Positions 1-13,600 of a stretch of 64,000 bases of DNA are shown here, in pieces; positions within the stretch are counted from its first letter, which is position 1; each line of letters starts with the position of its first letter. The position numbers and the translations under genes were made by a program. The stretch comes from Blattamonas nauphoetae (taxonomy: Eukaryota; Preaxostyla; Oxymonadida): contig JARBJD010000083.1 in NCBI GenBank assembly GCA_033064195.1, forward strand, positions 124,001 to 188,000, read 5' to 3'. Under the pieces are notes generated by a model. The model saw only the letters and a program-made list of their open reading frames with translations. It had not been told where the DNA came from and did no database searches.

Positions 1-353
1 TTGTCCGAAATGGAGAGGAATGAAAACCTACCCATAACTTGACTCTGCCGAAATCCCAGACGAAAACGACTCATATACGTTCGAACTTCAGAGTTCGAAT
101 TTTCTTCCGCTCTGCTTTGTCTTCTGCGATGTCGAAAACAAGTCAGAATGAACGATTGGTGTTCCTGATGAAGTTTGTTTGGTGAAAAAGAAATCATGTT
201 CTCAACACGATGAAATGCAATGCTCATCGATGTTGATGATGAAAAGGCACGTGAAAAAGAAAAAATGTCAAAAAAACTGAAAAAAAGATTAGATTACTCG
301 CGATATCATCCAAAGAAATTGAATCGAATGGTTGTGGAGATATCCCGTTGTCA
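1..353. other. No gene recognised at left edge
   Basis: I see no supported gene here. An open frame begins at 220 on the plus strand, but it soon runs into the G-rich complement of the proline-rich tail of the neighbouring minus-strand gene and looks like a shadow. The rest is AT-rich with short frames only and may be the 3' flank of the SH3/RRM gene. Confidence 0.5.
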
Positions 354-1106
354 CTACAAATGGGGTGGGGGTGGAGGGGATTGTGGGTGTCGATGCGGTG
401 GAGGAGTAGATTGCGGGTGTGGTGGGGGTGGAGGAGGAGATTGAGGGTGCCGACGTGGTGGAGGCTGTGGCTGGAAGGGAGAGTCTGTTGATTGGTGTGG
501 GGGGTTTTGCGGAAGTGGTGGGGGTGACACACTCATTGGTGAGACAGACCCGCGTGAGAAACGATTACCACCAGCGCGATCTTCACGAACTTTGATGCGG
601 TTCGAGAGGAGAACTAAAGAGCCGCTTTTGCTGATGGCTTGCTGTGCATCGCTCATTGTCTTGAAACGCACAACGGCTGACACAGTCTGGTCGGGTGGGG
701 CAGTGTGAATGAGCAAATTGGTGATGATCGAAGTTGGGAAGAGAATGTTGATGATATCGCTGGGAATCACTCCATTCGGAAGATTCGTCAAGTACACCGA
801 CGATGATTGCAGTTGGGTGGGCGGTGGAGAACGACTCGCACGTTGTGTGTTTTGTCGAGCCGAAAATTTCACTGTCAGACCTGGCTGCTTTGAAATCCAG
901 CGGGACCGATCTCGAAATGCTGCATTGGTTGAACGAGCATCTGAAAACAGAATGGAACAATATTTGATGGTTTCATTGTTCTTGGGAAAGGAGAATCTCA
1001 CTGTTGTTGGATTGGCGGGATGGATCAACGCCAAGATGTCGGCTTCAGTGCATTCAGGTGAGATGGGAGCAAGCTGTAACTCCAATGGGTTAATTATATA
1101 CAGCTA

Positions 1107-1985
1107 GACTAGTTCTGAATTGTATTTTAATTATTCAGAAATGAACATAATTGTTCAGAAATGCATTTTTATTGTTCAGAAATGAACATAATTGTTCAGA
1201 AATGTATTTTAATTATTCAAAAATGAACAGGAATTATTCATATATGAATAGAGATTTTTCTGAAATGAACAGGGATTGTACGTAAATGAACAGTCCTTTT
1301 ACATGCATATTTTTTCGACGACACGTTTTACAAGAGGTTGAAAGAACGGATGGAACTCCATTTCAATGACCACTGTCATATATCGTCAGGTAATCGCACT
1401 GAGAGATTTTGAATTATATAAGATAAATGGTTGTTCTCATCTCAGAAGAGACCTACTTACTCTCCCGGGCCATAGTTCCAAAGTTTTCTTTAATCGGGTT
1501 CAGTTCACAGGTATTTTGACAGACGAGGAGCTAAAATCTGGTTTTTTGCGAGATAGAATTCCACCATGACAAAAATCAACCAACATCTACTCTGTCTTAC
1601 TCGTGGTTTTCATCATTTCTTATGAAAAGAGCACAAAAAATTGAACTCAAACACTGAAGGACATTGTCCAGGATAGTGCACGATAATTCCACTTCGAAAA
1701 CCAATGATCATCACCGATGACGACGATGAGATCGCCTCGATATTCTCATGTTGAGTTTAAAGTCGAGAATGAATCACAAATCTGAACACAGAGAGAGGCC
1801 GTTCAATTCTGAAAAATCACTGTTCATTTCAGAATAATCGCTGTTCATTTCTGAAAAATCTCTGTTCATTTGTGAACTATCATGTTCATTTCTGAACAAT
1901 TAAAATACATTTCTGAACAATTCTGTTCATTTCTGAAATATTAAAATACATTTCTGAAAAATTAAAATACAATTCAGAACTAGTC
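1107..1985. mobile_element. TA-flanked TIR element with subterminal repeats (MITE-like)
   Basis: The ends are inverted repeats starting GACTAGTTCTGAATTG, flanked by TA on both sides (1105-1106 and 1986-1987), as for Tc1/mariner-type insertion. Inside each end there are several degenerate tandem units of about 20 to 22 bp built on TTCAGAAATGAACA, in opposite orientation at the two ends. The 879 bp have no transposase-like frame, so the copy is non-autonomous. It lies between the RRM-like pieces of the host gene. A foldback or MULE-like assignment is also possible because of the long repeat-rich termini. Confidence 0.75.
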
Positions 1986-2383
1986 TACCTGTAGCTGCTG
2001 AGATTGAATTGAACGTCCTGGGTGTAGAAAGGCTGATTGACGATGGATGATTTTATCGTGTCAAAATCCTTTGTTGACAAGATATCAAGAGCGAAATGGT
2101 AGGTAGAGAAGGTACCGTTGGGAGGTTTCGAATCAAAATAATAGATATCCCCGAATTGTGAGAAGAAGTTCCAGACTTCTGACTCGACTGTGGGAGATGG
2201 ATTGATACAATTTAATTCGAGAGACAGAGGGGTGTCAATTTGTTCAGGAAGTTGTGGTGCTATAAAGGGACCAAGGGCTTGTGTAGGGACATATCCGAAG
2301 AGGTCTGTTCCAGGTTTCTTCGACATCGTCCAGCCATTGATGTTTTCACCCTGCACTTCTACAATATCACCTTGGATAACATG

Positions 2384-4355
2384 TAGGCATGGCTGACCGG
2401 CACTGACCGGTCAGTTTTCACCGAAAAGTACTGACGGTCACTGACCGGAGAAATTTGGGAACCCAGAATCTGAATATACCATTTCTCCAAAGTCTTTTCA
2501 AATTAAACAGAGAAATGAGTTATTGACATGAGGTGTGATAGAAACCAAGAATTAGACACAGAAATGACTCTATTCGTGATAATTAAATCACTTTCAAAGG
2601 AATCCAATCTCCAAACACCAGTGAAAGGCGATCTATGTCGAATACAACGATCAATGGGTTTGATCCCGATCACATTTCAAGACAAGCGCTTTCGTGATAA
2701 TTCTGTGTGGAAAACAAGTATTTAATAACAATGACTCGAGTTATTCCTTTGTCTCTTTCACAATCTTGTCTTCTGCCAAAACTTGAACAAAACTCTCCGA
2801 TTTGGAGTGAAGTCTGAGAAGGAACAAGGTAGACATGAACGACTAAACAAAAGAAGATTCAATCACGATCCCAGAATCGAAAGAAGTCCAATTTTCCATG
2901 TCTCCACTCGCAGATCGGCCAAATGGCCAACCCAACGATGAAAACCACTATTCACAGACATCGCCGTTCACATTGCCCATCCCATCGTTCTTTCTGTCCT
3001 CACTTTACGTTCGAACGACTTCTGAAATAACTAAATCGAATCATCTCAACAATGTCGAGTTTGAATGAAATGACGAAGTTTGGGTTGGAAGTGTCTGAAG
3101 CATCTGAGAGATTGATGAAGGACGAGACGTGTGAGGAGGGAGAAGGGAAAGAAGATTGCGGGGAGAACAAGAAGGATGAGAACAGGAAGGAAGATGATGG
3201 GGTCAGAATGCTCGTTGATCGTCCCGAGTCACTCACATCGCATTCAACTCTCCCACCCACCCTCCCAAAGAACAAGCAACTGACACTGCCAGTCAGACCC
3301 TCACCTTAATCACAACATTCCTGCAGACGACACTCTCTCACTCCCACATCTCACTGAACGTCGAGTGGATTCAACTTCACTTCGTCATCAATTTCAGAAC
3401 GTGCTGTGACACGTTCGCATCCGTCACTCTTCCCTCTCTCGTCTTTCATAGAACAGGCGAAGGGGCACGAGATTGGAGTTGTCGTGTCCGTCGGAAGATC
3501 ATGGGTGGACACAAACAAATGAAAATCCGATTCTGGAATGACATAACTGCTCGAGACAGGAATGCAGACTGAGGATGACAAAGGAAGAGGTAGATGACCC
3601 ACAGGAAGGACGAGAGGTCGGATTCAGACGAGTGCGACGAAACGAAGGATCTGTCTGTGGCTAAACTGACAGAAGCAGAAGGGAACAGCCCACATCTGTT
3701 CTTTCACTTCAAATAGAAGACCGAGGACGGAGTGAACGGAAAAGATTGAGGTGAATGACAAAGAATGAAGAAACATCGAAGAATCTGCCAGAGAACGCCA
3801 ATAGGAAAGTGAGTATCATTCCAAACACCTTCCAAGTATCTGCGATTATCACCAAGCTCGTCCACTCGTTCGAAAATGGTCAGCCCACCACCTTTTAGCA
3901 TGGAGAGAGCACACTAACCTGATTCAGAAGATGAAGAAGACCAAACAGGAGCAAAGATCCAGATGAATACTTGGAATATACTGATTGCACATCATCTCCT
4001 CATTGATGCACCAACACGCCTTTGATCTGTTGCGTTGTTTTTCCCCTCCATTCCAATTTATTTGTTCAGCTTGTTGAGAAGAGATGATGTAACTGCATGA
4101 AAGAGGACCTAGAGAGAGGAAAATGATCCACCAAAGCAATTGTAGAGAGAAATATGAGGAGTCAAAAACACAACTTGACGATTTAGTCGATCCACATCAT
4201 GGATAACGATTCATTTAGTAAATCTGGACATGAATACAAGCTCTTTTGTCATTTTCTTGTTCATTTCATGTAATTTAAGAAATAACAGAGATCTGACCCT
4301 TTGAATAATTATGGAGTGACACTGACCGGCACTTTTGGCCGGTCAGCCATGCCTA
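2384..4355. mobile_element. hAT-type element, copy 1 (non-autonomous, about 2 kb)
   Basis: The ends are TAGGCATGGCTGACCGGC and its inverted copy, and the element is flanked by an 8 bp duplication ATAACATG (2376-2383 and 4356-4363), the hallmark of hAT insertion. The first 70 bp, which repeat the word ACTGACCGG, are almost identical to the left end of the element at 60085. Internal frames are short and none resembles a hAT transposase. The middle (about 2,850-3,950) has coding-like texture, such as an acidic/lysine-rich frame at 3052-3309, unlike the AT-rich remainder. It could be captured host sequence, but no gene is recognised. The insertion lies in the SH3 codons of the host gene. Confidence 0.85.
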
Positions 4356-4692
4356 ATAACATGTAACGATTGGACCCCAGACTGAGGTGGACAATCAAAT
4401 CGAATAGTTCTTAACGACATATGAATTAGATCTCAACCCATACCTAATTTATCAGAAACCCGTGAAAAATGAGAACTCCCAAGACGATTCACTCACGTAC
4501 CTTTTGGTGAGATTCACTGAAATTCAGATTTTTTAATGGTGAATAGTTCGATTTCAAACAAAAATGAAGAAAAATAGAAGAAAGATAATAAATATGATCT
4601 GCACACGGAGTCGACGCGATAACGGATAGAGTCGACGGAGAGACGAACAAAAACTGAAGTGACAAAACAAGAACCAAACATAAGACGCAGAA

Positions 4693-7600
4693 TCAAACCA
4701 AATGTTCTCTCAGCTCAGCCAGAGCATCTAGAACATCATCTAAAACAGAATCCCCAACATTGTGGAGGAGAAAAGTGGTTTGAACAGTGTCACCTTCATG
4801 TCTCGTCGAGTCATTGTCAACCTTCTTCCGAATCTGGAGAGAGAAAGCGTCCATCAACAGAAGAATGCGATGTCTGAAAGCTTCCAACTCGGTCAAATCC
4901 CTCTTCTTCGAAATCTCCTCCTTGTCGATGATCGCTGTCGGCTCCTCAATCCAATAATACACTTGGGACGGTCGCTGTGGTTGGATGGATCCCCACAACT
5001 TCAAATTCTGGTTCTCCTTTTTGGGTTTTTCTGTTGTCTCTTCCACCTCGTTCTCCATTTCCGTTTCCTGCAATTCTTTTTCCTCCAATTCCTTCGCCGC
5101 TTCAGCTGTTTTCTTGTCCATCTGGGCCTTCACCACTTCGTATCGCTTGATGGATCGTTTGAGCACAGACAAAATGAGAACGATCAGAGCATTCTGCACA
5201 GCCGTCACATTTCTCGTTTCCATCTCAGCGGGAACAAACAACGACACAACCGACTTTTTTGCGGTCTCTTGGTAAGAGATCTTCTCGTTTGGAGGGATGG
5301 GGAAGCATGGATTGGATGCATCGAGATGGATCACATCCCAATTCTGCTCCGCCCACTCGCCCATCTCGTTGATTGACATGTTGATGAACGGATCTGGCTT
5401 TTCTGGCTCAGACTCCTTTTTCGCATCTTTCTCTCGATTGTACATGTATCGAGTCCTCTCCTTCTCCTTTTCTTCGATGAGGGCTTTTCGTTCTGTCTCT
5501 CTCGCTTCCAAAAACGTGTTCATCGCTCGAACTTTTCGTTCAAGATCAGTCCGTGAGGTTGTTTTGTCATCAGTGGCAGAATCAGTTTCGTCTTCATCTT
5601 GGCAACGAATTATCCAATCTCGCATTTCGATTCGGTCGAGTTGTGTGATCAGAGTGTCGATGAGATACCATTCAAAGATGCAATCTTGTTGAGCGCACTG
5701 CATTTGTTCCATTTCGTCGCAAAATTCGTAATTCTCTTTCAGTTGGGCAGTTTGGTGGAGAGGGAAGAGAGGAGAGGGATCAGGAAGGAAGGCAAGCAGT
5801 GTTGAGATGAGATGGAGAGAGAGCAGACGCCGATCGGGTGCTGTGTCGATGGTTGTGAAGAGAGTTGCGAACTGAATGGCAACTTGGGAAAGAATTGGCG
5901 AGAACGGGAATCGAAGGATGAATGGCAGGCGAGATGACTTACTGCCGTCGTCACGAGCAGAGTGAAGCTGTTGGAGTCTGTCGTCATGTTCTGCTTGTTC
6001 CTCACACACTTGTTCCAACAGCTCATCGAAAGTTGGAGAATCGTGTTTGATTTTGTAGACTTTGTTTCGAATCGCTCCGATTGAATCGTTCCACTCAAAT
6101 TTCTCATCCACAAACTCCATCCAATTCGAGAAGAACATGAACAAGAACGACGATGCCCATTCCAACCCACTCGCCAGCTCTTCCTTCACCTGCGTCAGAC
6201 ACGCCTTTTCAACCAAAGTCACATCTGTCTTCGCGTTTTTGTTTTCGTTGTAGCGAACGTTTTCGTGTCTTCTGCGTGTTCGTTCTGTCGCCTCTTTCGT
6301 CCGAATCTCTTCACTGTTGATCACATATTGGAGAAGGAACATCCAAACATCATTCTTGTGCTGAACAACTTTAGTGAGTTGTTCGTCGTCGAAGTTGGAG
6401 TATTTGAACCGTTGGAAAGACGTGTCGTCGATCAGAACAAAATAGAACAGCGAGAGGATTCGAGACGATTCGTAATACGTGCGAAGCTGTGATCCACGTT
6501 TCGGGAGTTCAGGAGGTGCCCAATTAGGCGACGGGAGAGATGTGATGGGATGCTGAACGTTGGGTGAGTCATCCACTCCTTCACCAGACGAGAGAGGTTG
6601 TTGGGAGTTGTCTAAAGAAGGTGTTTCGTTCTCGTGATTCGGAATGGAATGCGTTTTCGAGGCGAATGAAACTGGGAGTTTCCACGTGTCTTCACCAAAG
6701 TTGTTGAAGATGTCATAATCAGTGAAAGACGCGAGTGGATGAAGGACGGAATATCCAGAATGATAAAAGCTTGTTTCAGTGAGCGGCTGTTCGGCTCTTT
6801 CTTGTTGATGCTTTGTGTCGGTTGGCACTGCCGCACAGAACGAGAACATCACTCGGGAGATGATTCCATAATTCACGTGAATGAACAACCCATTCTCCAA
6901 GTTCTCTGTGAACGAAGCAAACCCGTTCTTGTCGAAGAAGAGCGACAGGAGTGGCACGACAAGATGATGATGCTGTGAAGCGGTTTGGGTGAGGAAGAGA
7001 GCGAGTCCAGGCATGATGTGTGGAGCCACTCCTCTCTGATTCTTCAAATTGTACAGTTTTCTGACAACATTCCCAAGCAGAGCAGTGAATCTCGTCTCAA
7101 ACAACGCCAACGGCAAGTTCGGCTCAGCGACAGTCAAAGAATTCACAAACGCCAGAACCAGAGACACATATTGACGGAAGAACACTCGTTGAGCGTGGGT
7201 GGTTGTTGGGTGTGGAACAGAAGGCCCCAATTTCGTTGTAAATCCGACTTTGAAGAGAGACGAAGCATCCGCCTTGACGTCGTAGGGTTGATCTGGCTGT
7301 TTCTCTGCCCAATCACGACTGGCCTTCATGTCTTCTGTGGGATCTTGGAGAAGCGGCGGCTGGAGGAGTTTCAGACCTCTGACAGGATCAGATAGGAGCG
7401 TTTGGGAGAATGAGAGAGCGATCTGTTGGGCGAGGTCTTTGCTCATAAATGCGATGCTCGTGAGGAGAGAAAGGATGTGTGCCATCATCGCAGCGGTTTC
7501 GGCTGGTTGGCGTGTCAATCCAAGTCCTCTTGCACTCATTGTGCCCGACCCTCCTGTGACAAGCACTTCGAGAACTGTGTCAAACAACATTGGAGTCAGA

Positions 7601-10600
7601 GCTTCTGTGAAAAACGAATCATGTTGGAAGAACTTGTAGGAGAACGAGAAGAGTGGAGTGTGTTTGCGGAGAGCTCGGCTTGGGATGCGTTCGATGTCGC
7701 CTATTTGGGAGTATGTTTCGAAGCCGTCGTCATCGATCCGTTTGGCTGTGATGACACGCGTTACAAGAGTATTTTCGCGATTTGAGCGAAGCAGGAAGTT
7801 CAGAAGCGCCAGAATGGTGTCCAGGATGTTCTTTTTGGTCACATCAGATTGGATTGATTCTTGTCGATATTCAATGCCGTCAACAACTTTTGGAAGAATC
7901 AATTCAATCGCTTTTTCCCGCAAATCCTCGTCACACACAAGGAGCATTGCAGGAATCGACATGTCATACCCCGCGGGGTTGATTGGAGCAGCAAAGAACG
8001 CCACCCCTCCATGCGAAGCACCAGCGGGTTCCCTCTGCACTGATTGATGTGCTTGAACAAGATTGTAGCAATATGTCAGCGACTGTTTGTCCAATCGGCT
8101 GAGAAGTGTGGGAATGAACACCAACGGCGAGTCTTCAACCCTTTCAACGTTTGGTGGAGGCTGTCGATCGAATGTTTCTGGCTTTTTGGGATTTGGATTG
8201 GTGAGGATCAGAATGTCGTCTGAGTGCATTGTCAGATATCCGGGATAGATTGGTCGGATTGGATCGTCGAGAAGAGAAATGCCTGTCACCTGCACTTTCT
8301 CTCCTGGCGTCACCATCGTGTTCTCTGTCGATTTCTTCTTCCACGGCACTTCCAACGCTTTGTTCGACGTGCTGGCGTTGACAGGAGGGGAGAAGGCTGG
8401 CGGTGGGCCACCGGTCATGTTGGGATGAGATTTTGAGAGGGCAGGCTGGGCTGGTTTTGTGTCTTGTGTTGGAGTGATGTGTTGTGATTGACTGAGCGGT
8501 TTCGTGTCGGAAGTGCGCTCTGTTTTCGTCTCCTTCTTCTCCTCTTTCTCTTCATCCGCAATCTTCTTCATCTTCACTTGCTTCACCGGAATTCGTTTTG
8601 GTCCAAAGTGTTGCGAAAAATCAGTGAAAAACTGAGGCAGATCGTCAACAGGCTCAACTTGAACAAATCTGGCAGCGTTCGTAAATGCATCTCCTCTCTC
8701 CAATCCAGTGCTTGTCTCGTATTCTCGAGATGCCGAGTGTTCTGCGGTGAATGGGAGCTGTGGATCGAGAGTGAGGCCAATCGCTTCTTCAACCCAATTC
8801 AGACCGACGTAGAGAGATTGGTAGAGATAGAAGAGGGGATGCTTGATGGTGAATTTCAATGACGCTTTCTGATTGGCACTATCTCCTTCCTTTCGTCCCT
8901 CCGACCCGTTTTGACTGGTTGTGTTTGGATTGACCACAAATTGATCAAAGAACGACCTTCTGAACGAATACAGAGATGTCTTGTTCCCATCTGAGTGAGG
9001 AACGAGGAGGGAAGTTTTGCTCATGTTCGACGAATAGCATGTCCTTGGTCCGCCTGTTGATGACGCCGCGTTGGATGTGATCGTTGTTGGGAACCCGATC
9101 CCAAAAGAGGGAGAAGAGAGGGTTTCCACATTCATAAAGAGTGTTTCGTTTCGAATCTCGAAAAATGGAACTGTGAAGAACGACGAAATTCGAGAATATT
9201 TGACAGATTCGAAAGGAGTGCGGTATGTCATCGAAATGTATGGATTCTTGTCGTCGCCTGTGAGTGGTGGAGGGATGACAACTTCAGGGTCTGGTTCGTG
9301 TTGTTTGTTTGGGTCGTGGTTGACTCGTTTTTGGAGAGTGCATGCTCTGAAGAGTCTGGAGACGAGCTCGCGAATGATTGGAGGACCAGACACCAAAAAT
9401 GACGAAAAACCGACAATCTCCTGACAGTGGAGCAATGTGGTTGACACAAATCGAGAATGGAGGGCTGCGTGTGTCAGTGCACAAACAAGTCCGATAAATC
9501 CGTTTGGCATCTGTTTCTGGAGGAGTTGAACAGCGTGCGAAGAAGACGGATGTGGTTGGAGCTGAATCAGATGGAGGAGATGAGGAATGAATGGAGCTCT
9601 GAGAGTGTTGAATGATTCGTAGCATTTTTTCGATTGATCCGAAAGCTTCGATGGATCCACCTCGAACGCCAGCAGGTTCATCAGAATTGGCAGCTGGGTG
9701 GTGTATGCGTGGATTTTGCTTTTATACATCGACACCTTGAACGATGTGAAGTGTTCGTTGATGAAGAGAAGGATGCTGTCTCGATGGACTTCGGAGAAGC
9801 CGTGGAGGATCGAATCAGAGCCAATTGCTGCGAGGTAGAGAGTGAAGGCGAGGGTTGGATCACCGTTTCTTGAGAGGTGACGAACGAGATGGTTCGACAT
9901 GTAACAATCTTGAGTTTTCAGGTTTTTGGATTCTGGGAAGAGAACGGAGGCTGTTGGATCGTCGGATGATGTTTGATCCACGCGGAGGATGGATCTGGCT
10001 TCGTCGACAGATTCAGCAAGTGTGTTGCAGTGAATCACAATCATCACTGACATTATCGCGTCCAACACCCTTCCATCCATCGCCCAGTCCATTCCCAATT
10101 TCGCTGACTGGATTCCATTTCCCATTCGATTTTGCATCTTCTGCAGAAACTCCAGTCTTTCGAGGGAGAGAGGGAGTGTTCTCGCTTTCCTGACCCAGGG
10201 GAACGTTGATTCTTCCCAATCATTCGGAATAGTGACATCTGTTGAATTCTTCAACGCTGAATACGTGTTCTCGTGCTTGAATGTCGTCGGAGCTGACGAG
10301 ATGAGAAGATCAGCAAAGTGTTGGAGAGCTTGTGAAGCGTGGAGGGCGGTTGCGATCAACGGATGAGCAGCGACGTCTCGAAGGAAGATCAGAAGCATCA
10401 GAAGATTGTTCAGTGAGACTGCGAGACGTGAGGTTCCAAGACAAAGGACTTCCGAGTGGAGACTTGTGAATAGACCAGTGAAGAAAGCAATGAGAGTGTG
10501 CATTTGGTCTTTGACGTCTTTGTATTCAGATAAAATGGTTCGGACGAATGTCTTTGTCATGGGTGGTCGATTTTCATCTTTTTGGGAGTCTTTCGAAGCG

Positions 10601-13600
10601 TACATTTCAACAAGAATGTTCTGATGAGCGCTGATGACGACTTGAGTGAAGAATCTCGTCACTGACACCACTCTTTGGACATCTGGGCAATGAAACACGA
10701 TTTGGATGAGCGGCTGGATGGTCTGACATGTGAATGTCTGAGCTGACTTGATTGGGTCATCAGGAGGGATCTGGAAGGCTACACGAGTGCGACGGACTGT
10801 TTGCTCGGCAGCGCTGAAGAAGCGTGTCTGGTTGCGGTGAGTGATGATGCGGGGAGTGTGATGGTTGTTCAACGAGATGCAACTGTTCCGTCTTCGACTT
10901 TTGATTCGCTGCTTCTCTTCGCCCCACTTCCATCCAGAGAACTCATCTTCCAGCGACCCACCCGAAACGTCGTCGAGTTTGTTTTGCATGTCTTCCGCGA
11001 CAGCAGCTTCTTCTCTGCGTTGGAGTTGGACATAATGCTCGAGAATGCGGTAAGGGAGCATTGGGAACTGCATCATTCGCAAACCATAATCTTCCAACCA
11101 ATTCGAGAACGTGTCAGCCTCGAGACCGAGTCTGAAGTGAGCGAATGGACCCAACAGGAGTCGAATGAATGCAAGAAGGAACTTGAATGTTCCTGATTCT
11201 TCGACACGACGATCGCGAGTGATCATCAAGTCACGAATCGACGCGAACATCCTTCCAACAACTCGAGCAAAGAACGGCTGAAAGACTTGTTGTTCGCGTT
11301 TTCTTTCAAGTTGGTCAAAGAGAGGTTGATTGAGATCCTTCAAAAGGATGGCCCGAACTGAGCTTTTGTTCACATCTTTGGAAGAATGGGCCAATCGAAG
11401 GCGAAGGAGAAGAGAGCGAGGAATGATGGCTCTCGCCTCGTCTTGTGAGAGAGGGTTGGCGAGGTTGAAGAAGGAGAACGACGAAGGGAAGGCGCGTCGG
11501 GGAGGATGATCTCCAGAAGTCAATTTCGTCAGAACATCCATTTCCGACTTCAGTTTCTCCTCCTTTTCCCAATCATTCACGGGATGTTTCCTTTGATAGA
11601 TCAACATAAACGCGGAATGTCTCTTGTTCAAGCTCACACGACTCAACTGCCCTTTCTTCACCATCGAATGAACATTCGGATCAACATCGCCCGCCATCAT
11701 CCTTCCACCGAAGCAATCAGCTGGGATTCGTTCCGGCGAATAAGGCGACACATGGGCATCGTTGAACGTGAACCATTTGTGTGGCGATTCCCTCTCTTTG
11801 ATCAGCGAGTAGTAGTGTCCACTGTTCAGTGTTCCATTGTGACAAACCACGCCAACGAGCTCATATTGATAATAATCTCGATTTCTGTCTTTGTGGATGG
11901 GAGCCGTGCGTTGAGATTTCTGTTCCGAGTTGGAATAATCTTTCCATCGTTGAGAATGAGCTTCTCGGAAGAGAGATTCGACGTCAGGGCGGTCTCCTTC
12001 CTCAGAAACGATGGTCTCTCGCATGTACGGCTCCATGTTCAGATCGTCGATTGGAAACACGAATCGATCATTCACTTTCATCGGGATTCCGTCTGATGTG
12101 TAGCTGAAACGACGAAGATGGAAGATGAGTGTGTTTGGGAGATCTTTGAAGAGGGAGCGTTTCACACAGGAAACAGGATGTCCACAGCCTGTGCATTGAT
12201 ATCCGGGAATGATCTCGCCTTTAATCAGTTGAGTGAGTGATGCGTCCAACGACCCCACTTTCCGAACATCAACTTGAATTGCTGTGAAGTTCTCGTTGTG
12301 TTCAGAGACGTGGCCTTCTTGGCAAATGATTTGGGAGTTTGTCTTTCCACTGAAGAACCGAGAAATGAAGTCAGGAGCGTTCTGGATCTTCACAAACGCT
12401 TCGAGCTTGTCAAACAGAGTAACGAGAAACTCGGACATGTCCGCCTGCACACGCAAATCGACAGGTTCGCCATTTCTGCCTTTGAAAGCCTTCACAATTG
12501 GAGCAAGGTGGGTGTATGGTTCTCTCCGATTCTCTTGAAGTTGAACGAAGACCTCACGAATCGCGCGATAAAGCCGGAGAAGTTCATTTCGTGTTGTCCG
12601 TGTTTCTTTCTCAATTTCTTCCTGTTTGGATGGATCTGGAGATGGTTTCTGTGATGGGTTTGATTCTTCAGAATCTTCCTCGTCATCCGATCCGATTCCA
12701 TCACAATTCTCACCATCCCATTTCAGAATTGTGTAACGAAATTGTGTGTGCATGAACAACTGTGCAATGGTTGTGTTCATGTAACACAGGATGGATGGAT
12801 TGAAGAGGCCAATATATCGATTTGTGAGTGGCTTCGAATAATTCGAATACGAAAACTGAAAAGTGGGTGTTGGACCCCAGAAGAGCGGATACAATCTCAA
12901 CTCCTCACATTCCATCAAATAACGGAAATGTTGGGCCATCAGCTCCAGAACAGGGTCGTACGTAGAACAAACAACATAGATTGTTCGAAAGATCAGATAA
13001 CGTGTGTAAACATCATCCAACTTTTCGTCGCTATAATTCATCAAAGTTGGGTCTGGTTTGTATGGAACTTGTGGGATTTGTTCGTCGTCGTCTTGTGGAA
13101 TCGGTTGTGTTTCGTCAGTTTTGGTGTCTTTCCATTTTTTGTACGCTCGGTGTCTTTGTTCTTCCAAATCTTTCTGTAATTCATAATTCTCAAAAGACTT
13201 GGCAACTTTTGGGTCAATATCAAAAAGTTGTGTGAAGAACGTTCCAAGTAGAAAGCGAGCACCATATCCTGTTTGTGATGTGTGAGCAATTGCACGTGAG
13301 AGGCGTGTCGTTCCAGTCAGTTGACGAAGTCGGGATCCATTGATGAGTTGATAGAGAAAAGTGACTGGAACGAAGGGCGAGAGAGAAGAGTGGAAGAGGA
13401 GTGAAGACTCGAAGGAGTTGGACGAACGAGACGCGCTGGGGCTCGGCTCGAGACGAACTAACTCGCGTGGTGAGGCAGAAACGATCTGTTTTGGGTCGTT
13501 TTCTGGTTCGGATGGAGATGACGAGAAGGTGATGGAGGATGCGAATCGCGTCAGCATCGCCAGAGTCAAACAAAGATGTTCCATACACTTTCCAGCCCAG

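Larger units (their letters stand above)
354..4420 (-). pseudogene. SH3 + RRM-like protein gene, interrupted by two transposons
   Basis: The coding pieces lie at 4420-4356 plus 2383-1989, and at 1073-354. Starting at the ATG at 4420, the first piece reads as an SH3-type domain (GDIVEV, then GW, then LFGYVP) followed by an RRM-like fold around NPSPTVESEVWNFFSQFGDI. The last piece has two more RRM-like folds (the second with VYLTNLPNG and AVVRFKTMSDAQQAI) and a long proline/histidine/arginine-rich tail. Such a layout fits an RNA-binding adaptor, but no orthologue is recognised. The hAT element at 2384-4355 sits in the SH3 codons; removing it with one 8 bp target copy (1,980 nt) restores the frame exactly. 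A second element (1107-1985) lies between the RRM-like pieces, probably inside a short intron: taking out the element and one TA leaves 34 nt from GTAGCT to TTACAG. The two flanking frames are then one nucleotide out, so a further lesion or another splice site is needed. Confidence 0.65.

Noticed and set aside
354-1107. Alternative frames with glycine- or histidine-rich runs
   Set aside because: They arise from the complement or other phases of the proline-rich repeats in the RRM-like gene.
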